DNA from: CAYPXJ01 sp964414595
GTDB taxonomy: Bacteria > Pseudomonadota > Alphaproteobacteria > Rickettsiales > CAIJLX01
Reading direction: 5' to 3'
Length of the DNA: 64,000 nucleotides
Assembly: GCA_964414595.1 (NCBI GenBank)
Contig: CAYPXJ010000005.1
Location: 1 to 64,000, forward strand
How positions within the stretch are numbered: the first letter of the stretch is position 1; each line of letters opens with the position of its first letter. Below the pieces are notes generated by a model, which saw only the letters and a program-made list of their open reading frames with translations, had not been told where the DNA came from and made no database searches. A program made the translations under genes and the position numbers. Shown piece by piece: positions 27,049 to 34,374 of the stretch.

Positions 27049-27872
27049 GAACTATAATTACGTACAATTACTTCCTGCACTTTTCCCCGGCTTTCTTTTT
27101 TGGCGTTGATGACACGCGTCGCAGAAACTTCTTCAATCGTATAACCTTTATAAATTTCATAAATCGTAGGTGATGCGGGGCTGGAAAGCATAAATTTCAC
27201 GCCCTTTTTATGAAGTTCATTGCACATATCGCGCAGCACTAGCTGTTCTTTCATGGAAAAGCCGTCTTTGGTGTAGGAAGTAAATTTAGCGGTTTTACTA
27301 ACGGGAAGATAGGGCGGGTCAAAATAAATGAAGTCACCCGCTTTAGCTACTGCCCCCGCAATGGTAAATTCCGCACAAACAAGCTCAATCTGTTGTAACG
27401 CTCTAGAACACGCGCGTAAATTTTCCTTATCGCAAATCACTGCGCTTTTATTATTGCCATAAGGCACATTGAAATGGCCCTTTTTATTCACGCGGTACAA
27501 ACCATTATAGCAAGTTTTATTCAGATAAATAAAACGGCTCGCTTTCCGCACATCATTCCAAAATGTATAATCTGCGCTACGATCGACATCGCGAAGCTTG
27601 ATGTAATAGCTTTGTGTATTTTCGTGGCGACTCAAATCAGAAATCAATGCCTCTACTTTATCGCGCACCACACGATAAGCATTTAAGAGTTCTACGTTAC
27701 TATCAGCCAGATACGCATGATGCGGTGTAAGTGCAAAAAAGAGTGCGCCACCGCCTAGGAAAGGCTCGTAGTAGCGGTTATATTCTTTGGGCAGACGCTT
27801 CTTCAGCTCGGCGATGAGTTGCCGTTTGCCACCTGCCCATTTCACAAATGGTCTTGGCGATTCCATACACAT
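27045..27872 (-). CDS. dam: Solitary Dam-type DNA adenine methyltransferase
   Basis: This N6-adenine methyltransferase of the D12 class probably methylates GATC. From the ATG at 27872 it has 275 residues, the usual Dam length. Motifs are FVKWAGGKRQL at the N terminus, the S-adenosylmethionine-binding YEPFLGGGALFF, and catalytic YFDPPYLP. No restriction endonuclease is adjacent, so it is an orphan. Most alphaproteobacteria rely on CcrM (GANTC), which makes a Dam of interest here. It lies 41 bp downstream of an S24-type regulator in the same direction, reminiscent of a domesticated phage module. Confidence 0.92.
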   Translation of the reverse strand: MCMESPRPFVKWAGGKRQLIAELKKRLPKEYNRYYEPFLGGGALFFALTPHHAYLADSNVELLNAYRVVRDKVEALISDLSRHENTQSYYIKLRDVDRSADYTFWNDVRKASRFIYLNKTCYNGLYRVNKKGHFNVPYGNNKSAVICDKENLRACSRALQQIELVCAEFTIAGAVAKAGDFIYFDPPYLPVSKTAKFTSYTKDGFSMKEQLVLRDMCNELHKKGVKFMLSSPASPTIYEIYKGYTIEEVSATRVINAKKESRGKVQEVIVRNYSS

Positions 27873-27912
27873 ATCTAGCCAATACAGCACCCTATTGACC
27901 AGAGTTAATTTT

Positions 27913-28539
27913 TTATGCGGGGACCAATGCGCGGCTAAACCACACGACACGGCCAAGAATATGCGCCTCGCTTGCCTGCACGTAACGCGGGGGTTCCAGA
28001 ACATTATCGCGTGTTAAACGCAGCATACCATGTCGGCTAGAGGAAATTTCGACGCGCATTAAATGTAGGCGCCCTTCTTCCTCCACCATAAAAATGCCAG
28101 ATTTTTGAATGCGCCTATCTTTTAAATTTACCAGCACTGTATCTCCCTTCATCAGATAAGGCTCCATGGAGTCATCGGTCACAAGCCAGCTCTGCATGGA
28201 AGTGGGGTTCACCTGAAAATAATCACGTATCCATCCGGAAGAAAAAATATCCTTGTCTGAATCGTTCTCGGGCGGGAATCCCGCGCGCGGTAGGGGCGTA
28301 TTTACCCCATGTAATAAATACTGGACCGAAACATGCAGCACTTCGGCCACTGCGGCAAGTTTGTGGGAGGTGGGATTGGCAGATTTACCGCTCAAAATGT
28401 CATATACGAAGGATTTTCCAACCCGGGCACGCTCTGCCAGTTGGCGAGCATTAATGCCTCGCTTTTCCATGATAGTGCGAAGACGCGCAATCATCGCGCG
28501 GTTTGCACTAGAGGGTGTAAATATCGTACTACGCATCAA
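27913..28539 (-). CDS. XRE/S24 LexA-like regulator lacking the catalytic lysine
   Basis: This is a 208-residue repressor. The N-terminal HTH (residues 16-75) includes ARQLAERARVGKSFVYDILS; the C-terminal half is an S24 peptidase-like domain with VTDDSMEPYLMKGDTVLV. Ser124 occupies the nucleophile place. In LexA the lysine partner follows the serine by 37 residues, but here residue 161 is Met (LHLMRVEI). Self-cleavage is therefore unlikely, though dimerisation could persist. It may respond to something other than RecA. It is divergent from chpT and sits just upstream of dam. Confidence 0.85.
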   Translation of the reverse strand: MMRSTIFTPSSANRAMIARLRTIMEKRGINARQLAERARVGKSFVYDILSGKSANPTSHKLAAVAEVLHVSVQYLLHGVNTPLPRAGFPPENDSDKDIFSSGWIRDYFQVNPTSMQSWLVTDDSMEPYLMKGDTVLVNLKDRRIQKSGIFMVEEEGRLHLMRVEISSSRHGMLRLTRDNVLEPPRYVQASEAHILGRVVWFSRALVPA

Positions 28540-28588
28540 TTACTTGGCATTCGTTGCAAAAAAAGCTAACGATTGTTGAATGAAACAG

Positions 28589-28606
28589 GAACGGCGCACA
28601 GCGTTC
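28589..28606. promoter_or_regulatory. Inverted repeat between the S24 regulator and chpT
   Basis: GAACG-N8-CGTTC lies in the 104-bp divergent region. Its position would suit autoregulation by the S24-like repressor and control of chpT. Five-base arms are short, so chance cannot be excluded. Confidence 0.28.
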
Positions 28607-28643
28607 GCGCGCAATGTAGCAGAAAAAAAAAGATGTTCAACTA

Positions 28644-29264
28644 ATGGTTGATTATAAAAAAAATAATACAATTTCCCTAATGGTGACCAAATTATGCCAT
28701 GATTTGGCTGGACCTCTAGGAGGGCTTGCTAACGGCTTGGATTATTTGGAAGAATCCCTTTCGGATAACACCGGCGGCGATATGCTTGCACAGTCGGTGG
28801 ACTTGCTGAAACTGAGTGCTGGAGAGGCGACGGCAAGGTTAAAATTCTTCCGTCAGGCCTATGGCGTAGTGGGTGATAGAGCCCTGGAAGCGGAGCAAGC
28901 CCGACAAATTGTTGAGGATTTGATTGCACAAACGAAAATCAAACTTATTTGGCAGTCTGTGCCTGCGGCACTTCCTGCGCCCCATTACCAAATGCTACTT
29001 CAGGCATGCGGTTTAATGACCACGGTGCTGATTTATGGAGGCGATATGGAAGTTATCGCCGATAATAGGGGAATTCATATTATTGGCCGACATTCAAAAT
29101 ACCATCTTGAGCCCTCTGTAGAGCAAGCCATAGCAGGTTCGATACTTGCTGAAGAGCCGCGCACGATTCAGGCCGCATTGTGCGCAGCATTAGTGGAAGA
29201 GGAGGGTTGGAAGCTCGCGGTTATAAAAAACAATCAAAGTATAGAGTTAAAATTACATGGCTGA
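28644..29264 (+). CDS. chpT: Histidine phosphotransferase ChpT
   Basis: ChpT passes phosphoryl groups from CckA to CtrA and CpdR in the alphaproteobacterial cell-cycle relay. The 206-residue protein has the phospho-accepting His19 in VTKLCHDLAGPLGGLANGLD, a helical dimerisation hairpin, and a degenerate HATPase-like second half. It overlaps by 8 bp a gene for the last two domains of CheA, so the two are probably co-translated, and cheY, cheB and cheR follow. It could feed these receivers as well as CtrA. That wider role is inference. Confidence 0.85.
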   Translation: MVDYKKNNTISLMVTKLCHDLAGPLGGLANGLDYLEESLSDNTGGDMLAQSVDLLKLSAGEATARLKFFRQAYGVVGDRALEAEQARQIVEDLIAQTKIKLIWQSVPAALPAPHYQMLLQACGLMTTVLIYGGDMEVIADNRGIHIIGRHSKYHLEPSVEQAIAGSILAEEPRTIQAALCAALVEEEGWKLAVIKNNQSIELKLHG

Positions 29265-30036
29265 GCAATACGTTCTTTTTTACACGCAGGACGGCATACT
29301 TGCAGCCGCTCCTGCTTCAGCTGTGATTAAATTTTTGCTGATAAACTCTGCAGAACTAACATCTGAAGAGGGTCGTTATGTTGTGCATAAAAATGATAAA
29401 AAGATCATAATTCATGCGCCTGATCAGGCCCGTATGCTGCAATCTTCTAACAGCCTCGAAGTGATTGTGTATCAGCAGGCAGAGCAGCTGTACGGCATGG
29501 TTATAGATGAAATTCTTGATATCGTTTCTTCATTACCAACAGAAGCAAAGCTTTTTGAGCTTCGTTATTTACTTCAGTCAGAAACCATTATTGAAGAAAG
29601 TAATGTAAAAATTAACGAACCGGAAGAAGCGGAGAAACCCGAGAAACCGCTTGAAAAATATGTTTATAAAGGTCCGGAATCTAACCATATACTCTTAATA
29701 ACCCCGAACCCCTTCTTTCGTAAATTAATGCAACCTATTTTGGAAAATGCCGGTTTTAAAGTTACGGCAAAAGAAACAGCAGCGGACACACTGGATTGGC
29801 TGGCAGAAGGTTCCATTCCTGCCGCGATTTTATTGGATTTGGATGTGCCCCATATTCAACACGATCAGTTTATTACAGCCTGCCGTGATATCACGCGCTG
29901 TGAAGGTTTGCCTGTCATTGCTTTAGCGGGTGAAGCATCGCCAAAAATAGAGTCTGATTTACTCTTCACAACGGTATCGAAATCCGATCGCACGCAACTA
30001 TTGGAAGCCTTAGCAGCCCAGCCTCTTGCTGCATGA
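29257..30036 (+). CDS. CheA remnant: CheW-like domain plus degenerate receiver
   Basis: This 259-residue protein reads like the C-terminal third of a hybrid CheA. Residues about 1-115 form a CheW/P5-type domain with LYGMVIDEILDIVSS, and residues about 143-258 form a receiver (ILLITPNPFFRKLMQPILEN). The histidine phosphotransfer, dimerisation and ATP-binding domains of CheA are missing; the upstream gene is chpT, not the rest of cheA. In the receiver, the usual DD pair is replaced by Thr149-Pro150, although Asp194 and a later Lys remain. It may serve as a CheV-like coupling adaptor. Confidence 0.8.
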   Translation: MAEQYVLFYTQDGILAAAPASAVIKFLLINSAELTSEEGRYVVHKNDKKIIIHAPDQARMLQSSNSLEVIVYQQAEQLYGMVIDEILDIVSSLPTEAKLFELRYLLQSETIIEESNVKINEPEEAEKPEKPLEKYVYKGPESNHILLITPNPFFRKLMQPILENAGFKVTAKETAADTLDWLAEGSIPAAILLDLDVPHIQHDQFITACRDITRCEGLPVIALAGEASPKIESDLLFTTVSKSDRTQLLEALAAQPLAA

Positions 30037-30092
30037 GTTGAAAATCTCCTTATTTTAGCGTATGTTGGCTTTTTAAGAGCAGGTAGTTCTTC

Positions 30093-30467
30093 ATGCGAAA
30101 ATTATGTCTCGTTATTGACGATTCCCGTGTAGTGCGCGGCTTTGTGCGCAAGATTGTCGAAGGTTTTGGCCTCGATGTGCGAGAAGCCGAAGACACCAAA
30201 AATGCACTTAAAATGTGTGGGATGGAAACGCCCAAAGTCATCGTCCTCGATGCGGATATGGAAGATAATCCAACCGCAGAACTGATGTTAAAATTGCGGG
30301 AGACGGCAAAGTCTAAACCCATGAAACTCATTCTTTGCAGTACAGAAAATCAAAAAGAAAAAATACGGGAAGCCATTGATGCAGGCGCAGATGAGTACAT
30401 CATGAAGCCTTTTGATAAAGAAATTCTTCGCGGCAAATTTGAACTTCTAGGGCTACTAAGCACATAA
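30093..30467 (+). CDS. cheY: CheY-like single-domain response regulator
   Basis: This 124-residue receiver contains the acidic pair in LVIDDSRVVR, the phospho-accepting Asp in VIVLDADME, and the conserved Lys in YIMKPFDKE. It should relay phosphorylation to the flagellar motor switch or another target. The cluster position, 57 bp after the CheA remnant and 26 bp before cheB, supports a chemotaxis assignment. No output domain is present. Confidence 0.9.
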   Translation: MRKLCLVIDDSRVVRGFVRKIVEGFGLDVREAEDTKNALKMCGMETPKVIVLDADMEDNPTAELMLKLRETAKSKPMKLILCSTENQKEKIREAIDAGADEYIMKPFDKEILRGKFELLGLLST

Positions 30468-30493
30468 ATTTTTCCTAACCTATCGAGAGAAAT

Positions 30494-31756
30494 ATGTTAC
30501 TTACAAAAACAAAAGAGAATGAATTGAGCGCAGACGACAGAAAAATCCGGGTAATCGTAGTAGATGATTCCTCCGTTGCTAGGGGTCACATTAGCCGCAT
30601 TTTAGAAATGCATGGTTGCGAAGTAGTGGCAACCGCTGCAGATGGAAAAATGGCAGTGAATCTCTTCAAGCGCGAGCCTAAAGTAGTGGCAGACGTGATG
30701 ATTCTGGATGTCAGAATGCCAGAGATGGATGGGTTAGAAGCGCTTCCAGAGATCAAAAAGGTTGCTCCAAATATTAAAGTCGTCATGGCTTCCACACTTA
30801 ACGAAGATGACGCCGCAGTCAGTTTGGATGCGCTGAGCTATGGCGCAGATGAATTGCTCATAAAACCACTTACGCGCAAAAACGAAAACGATAACAAAAA
30901 ATTTATCGAAGATATTATCAATAAAGTTTATTACGTCATGCGTATGAAGGCGCCGCCGCAATTGCCCGAAAGCGAGCTGCGGATAGATGAAACGACACTT
31001 ACTAAAGCAGCGGCCAATATTAACCAGCCGGTAAAAATAACGGGTTCTCCGCTCGAAATTTTGGAAAAGGCTAGCAAGCAGTTTTCTGATGAATGGGTGC
31101 GCCTGGCTAGCACAGCGGGTCTCGCAACTGCTTCCCAAACCGTTGAAAAAATCACGCTACGTCGTCCGGAGGGGTTTGCTCAGCCTAAAGCTATTGCTAT
31201 CGTGTGTTCAACCGGTGGGCCTCGCGCATTGACAGCGCTCTTTCAAAAACTTGCCGGCCGCGTAAAACATCTGCCCATTTTTATTACGCAGCATATGCCA
31301 GCGGAATATACTAAAGCATTGGCACAGCAAATTGGCCAGTCTTCAGGTTTGGTGTCGCAGGAAGCGCAGGATAGGCAAGCTGTTCAGCCCGGAAATATTT
31401 ACATCGCGCCAGGCAACCAGCACATGCTAATCAAACAGAAAGAAGGCGCGCCTTATATTATGCTTAGTCAGGAAGCGCCTGAAAACTTCTGTCGTCCGTC
31501 TGCAGATCCGATGTTGCGCAGCTTGGCGGAAATATACCGTAATCATTTGCTGGTAGTAGTGCTTACCGGCATGGGGCAAGATGGCCTTAAAGGTGCACAA
31601 AAAGTAGTGGAATCGGGCGGTATGATCATTGCTCAGAATAAGGAAACGAGCACGGTATGGGGTATGCCTGGTGCCGTGGCGGCGCAAGGTCTCTGCTCCT
31701 TAGTGGATTCAATCGATAATCTGCCGGAAGTTCTGGCCAAGCTCTGCCGCGCCTGA
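30494..31756 (+). CDS. cheB: Protein-glutamate methylesterase/glutamine deamidase CheB
   Basis: CheB removes methyl groups from chemoreceptors when phosphorylated. The 420 residues comprise a receiver (about 18-140; IVVDDSSVARGHI, LDVRMPEMDG, LIKPL), a long linker, and a CheB methylesterase domain. The catalytic triad is visible as Ser239 (CSTGGP), His267 (ITQHMP) and Asp363 (GMGQDG). All key residues are intact even though the kinase that normally phosphorylates CheB is missing nearby. The gene is followed by cheR after one base. Confidence 0.95.
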   Translation: MLLTKTKENELSADDRKIRVIVVDDSSVARGHISRILEMHGCEVVATAADGKMAVNLFKREPKVVADVMILDVRMPEMDGLEALPEIKKVAPNIKVVMASTLNEDDAAVSLDALSYGADELLIKPLTRKNENDNKKFIEDIINKVYYVMRMKAPPQLPESELRIDETTLTKAAANINQPVKITGSPLEILEKASKQFSDEWVRLASTAGLATASQTVEKITLRRPEGFAQPKAIAIVCSTGGPRALTALFQKLAGRVKHLPIFITQHMPAEYTKALAQQIGQSSGLVSQEAQDRQAVQPGNIYIAPGNQHMLIKQKEGAPYIMLSQEAPENFCRPSADPMLRSLAEIYRNHLLVVVLTGMGQDGLKGAQKVVESGGMIIAQNKETSTVWGMPGAVAAQGLCSLVDSIDNLPEVLAKLCRA

Positions 31757-31757
31757 C

Positions 31758-32573
31758 ATGGCGATTGAAACACAGGATTTTCATTTTTTAAGCGAAGAGA
31801 TTCGCAAAGCCTCTGGTATAGCGCTTACAGAAGATAAAGCCTATCTCATGGAATCACGATTGATTCCAGTGCTCAAGAAACATCGCTTTAGGGGGCTGGC
31901 TCAGCTTGCGCAGCGGCTGCGCACAGAGAGTGACGACGCGTTGCTGGAAGAAATTGCGCAGGCAATTACTACGAACCAAACCTGGTTTTTTCGCGATATA
32001 AAAGTCTTTGATCATATGCGTAAGGAGTTATTTCCTGCGCTCGTCCCTAACGTAAAGAAGAAAGGGACCATTCGAGTATGGAGTGCGGGTTGTTCAAGCG
32101 GACAAGAGGCCTATAGCGTAGCGATAGCGCTATTAGAAGAATTGCAGGTGGTAGGAAAATTAAATGCAGAAATTTTAGGTACGGATTTGGTGCCCCAAGT
32201 AGTAAGTAAGGCAAAAGAAGGCATTTACACACAGTTTGAAGTGCAACGTGGCATGCCGGTTCAGTTAATGCTGAAATATTTCGATCAGAAAGACGAGAGT
32301 TGGCTTATCAAGCCGCAAATACGTAAGCACACCAAATTCCAGGTGCATAATTTGTTGAATAGTTATCAGAAGCTTGGCAAGTTTGATCTGATTCTATGTC
32401 GGAATGTGCTCAGCTATTTTTCCGAAGAAATGCGCATTGAGATTTTAGATAAGTTAGTCACGCAGCTAGAACCGTACGGCACCCTGATACTCGGCACACA
32501 AGAAATGCCGCCGAGCTCTTATAAAAAGCTCAAACCCCTAGATAAAATACCCGGTATTTTTGAGAAAATTTAG
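31758..32573 (+). CDS. cheR: Chemotaxis protein-glutamate O-methyltransferase CheR
   Basis: CheR methylates receptor glutamates using S-adenosylmethionine. The 271 residues hold an N-terminal helical domain (about 1-75), TNQTWFFRD, the SAM motif VWSAGCSSGQEAYSVAI, ILGTDLVPQVVSKAKEG, and LILCRNVLSYF. It ends a five-gene run starting at chpT. No receptor gene is in the window. Its TAG stop shares TTAG (32570-32573) with the convergent gatA. Confidence 0.95.
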   Translation: MAIETQDFHFLSEEIRKASGIALTEDKAYLMESRLIPVLKKHRFRGLAQLAQRLRTESDDALLEEIAQAITTNQTWFFRDIKVFDHMRKELFPALVPNVKKKGTIRVWSAGCSSGQEAYSVAIALLEELQVVGKLNAEILGTDLVPQVVSKAKEGIYTQFEVQRGMPVQLMLKYFDQKDESWLIKPQIRKHTKFQVHNLLNSYQKLGKFDLILCRNVLSYFSEEMRIEILDKLVTQLEPYGTLILGTQEMPPSSYKKLKPLDKIPGIFEKI

Positions 32574-34042
32574 AAACCGGCAGGCCGTGCAGTAAATTTC
32601 GCCGATTCTTCTACTGCGGCCGCTACATTAAACACCGACTGTTCATCAAATGCCTTGCCGATAATCTGCAGGCCAAGCGGTAAACCGCGCGAAGAAAGTC
32701 CCGCCGGCACTGACATCGCTGGCAGGCCCGCCATACTCGCCGGTACGGTGTAAATATCATTGAGATACATGGTAATGGGATTATCCATTTTCTCACCGAG
32801 CGCGAAGGCCGCCGTCGGCGCGGTTGGCGCGAGCAGCGCATCGACCTTTTCAAATGCCTTAGCAAAATCCTGCGCAATTAACGTACGAATACGTTGCGCT
32901 TTTTTGTAATAGGCATCGTAGTAACCAGCCGAAAGCACATAGGTGCCAATTAGAATCCGGCGCTTCACTTCCTTGCCGAAACCCGCCGCGCGCGTCAGTT
33001 CATACATATCGTCAAGCGAATGAATATTTTCTTTTGCGCGCAGGCCATAGCGCACACCGTCATAACGCGCGAGGTTGGAGGAAGCCTCCGCTGGCGCAAT
33101 AATATAATAGGTCGCCAACGCGTATGACGTATGCGGCAGCGATACTTCCTGAATTTCCGCGCCGTGATCTTTGAGCCACGCAATGCCTTTATCCCACCAG
33201 GCAAGAATTTCCGGGTCCGTTCCTTCGACGCGGTATTCTTTCGGAATGCCGATTTTTTTGCCTTTAAGATTCGTATTAATATTTGCCGACCACTCCGGCA
33301 CCGGCGCGTTGTACGAAGTCGAATCCTTCGCATCGAAACCGGAAATCGCCTGTTGCACCAGCGCGGCGTCTTTCACGTTGCGCGCAAACACGCCCGCCTG
33401 ATCGAGCGAGCTGGCGAAGGCAATCATGCCCCAACGCGAGCAGCGCCCATAAGTTGGTTTGATGCCGACCGTGCCGGTGTAGGCGGCAGGCTGACGAATC
33501 GAGCCGCCGGTATCGGAGCCGAGCGCCGCCGCGCAGAGATGCGCCGCCACCGCCGCTGCCGAACCGCCGCTTGAGCCGCCGGGCACGAGATCTTTATCGC
33601 TATCCTTCGCCTTCCACGGATTTTTCACATTGCCAAAGCAGCTGTGAATATTGGCCGAGCCCATGGCGAATTCGTCCATATTGGTTTTGCCGGGCATAAT
33701 CGCGCCCTGTGCGAAAAGATTCGCCGTCACCGTCGATTCATAGGTCGGCACAAAATTTTCGAGAATCTTAGAACAGGCCGTCGTGCGGAAATTTTTCGTG
33801 CAAAATAAATCCTTCACACCGACCGGCACACCTTCGAGCAAACCGCCTTCGCCGCGCTTTAATTTTTCGTCCGACTGCTTGGCCTGCGCACGTGCATGGT
33901 CGAGCGTATCCAACACATAGGCATTTAAGCCCTGATATTTTTCGATGTTCGCGGCATAGGCATTCACCACTTCCGTCGCGGAAATTTTCTTCGCTTTCAA
34001 ATCGGCAACCAGCGCGGTGATGGAAAGATCGGTCAGCGCCAT
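32570..34042 (-). CDS. gatA: Asp-tRNA(Asn)/Glu-tRNA(Gln) amidotransferase subunit A
   Basis: GatA hydrolyses glutamine to supply ammonia for converting Glu-tRNA(Gln) and Asp-tRNA(Asn). The 490-residue amidase shows the Ser-cis-Ser-Lys active site: the lysine in GVPVGVKDLFC, and GGSSGGSAAAVAAHLC with GSDTGGSIRQPA. It overlaps gatC by one base in one operon. gatB is not in the window. The region is markedly GC-richer than its neighbours, notably 33.0-34.1 kb. Confidence 0.97.
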   Translation of the reverse strand: MALTDLSITALVADLKAKKISATEVVNAYAANIEKYQGLNAYVLDTLDHARAQAKQSDEKLKRGEGGLLEGVPVGVKDLFCTKNFRTTACSKILENFVPTYESTVTANLFAQGAIMPGKTNMDEFAMGSANIHSCFGNVKNPWKAKDSDKDLVPGGSSGGSAAAVAAHLCAAALGSDTGGSIRQPAAYTGTVGIKPTYGRCSRWGMIAFASSLDQAGVFARNVKDAALVQQAISGFDAKDSTSYNAPVPEWSANINTNLKGKKIGIPKEYRVEGTDPEILAWWDKGIAWLKDHGAEIQEVSLPHTSYALATYYIIAPAEASSNLARYDGVRYGLRAKENIHSLDDMYELTRAAGFGKEVKRRILIGTYVLSAGYYDAYYKKAQRIRTLIAQDFAKAFEKVDALLAPTAPTAAFALGEKMDNPITMYLNDIYTVPASMAGLPAMSVPAGLSSRGLPLGLQIIGKAFDEQSVFNVAAAVEESAKFTARPAGF

Positions 34043-34329
34043 TATTCGATCACTTTCGGCACGGCGAAACAGCCATATTGTGCGTCCGGCGCATTCTTCA
34101 AAACATCCTGCTGGATATTGCCGTCGGTCACGTTATCCTCGCGGAAACGCAAAGTGAAATTACCCACGCCGGCCATGGGCGGCACATTATCCGTATTCAC
34201 CTTTTGCAAATCTTCCACAAAACTTAGAAGTTGCTGCATTTCTTTAGCATAATGCGCCGTTTCTTCGTCACTCAGGCGAAGTCTGGCAAGCTTGGCTACT
34301 TTTTTTATGGTTTTAGGATCAAAAGACAT
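34042..34329 (-). CDS. gatC: Asp-tRNA(Asn)/Glu-tRNA(Gln) amidotransferase subunit C
   Basis: This is the small (95-residue) stabilising subunit of GatCAB. The start at ATG 34329 gives MSFDPKTIKKVAKLARLRLS, the expected N terminus. The rest, QQLLSFVEDLQKVNTDNVPP and REDNVTDG, is typical. The start codon abuts a strong GC-rich hairpin and has no clear Shine-Dalgarno sequence, so initiation may be affected by that structure. gatA follows with a one-base overlap. Confidence 0.95.
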   Translation of the reverse strand: MSFDPKTIKKVAKLARLRLSDEETAHYAKEMQQLLSFVEDLQKVNTDNVPPMAGVGNFTLRFREDNVTDGNIQQDVLKNAPDAQYGCFAVPKVIE

Positions 34330-34351
34330 GCGGGGCGTTATAAGGCCCCGC
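34330..34351 (-). terminator. GC-rich hairpin before gatC
   Basis: GCGGGGC (34330-34336) and GCCCCGC (34345-34351) are perfect 7-bp arms with an 8-nt loop. On the minus strand the stem ends exactly at the gatC ATG and lies 23 bp after the Cys-rich gene. It could terminate that gene, though the following tract (ATGTCTTTTG) is a poor U-run, or it could attenuate gatC. Confidence 0.45.
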
Positions 34352-34374
34352 AGGCAATTCTGCAAGTAAATGCT

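Noticed and set aside
27045..28539. A prophage
   Set aside because: Dam and the S24 regulator stand alone. No capsid, tail, integrase or terminase gene is near.
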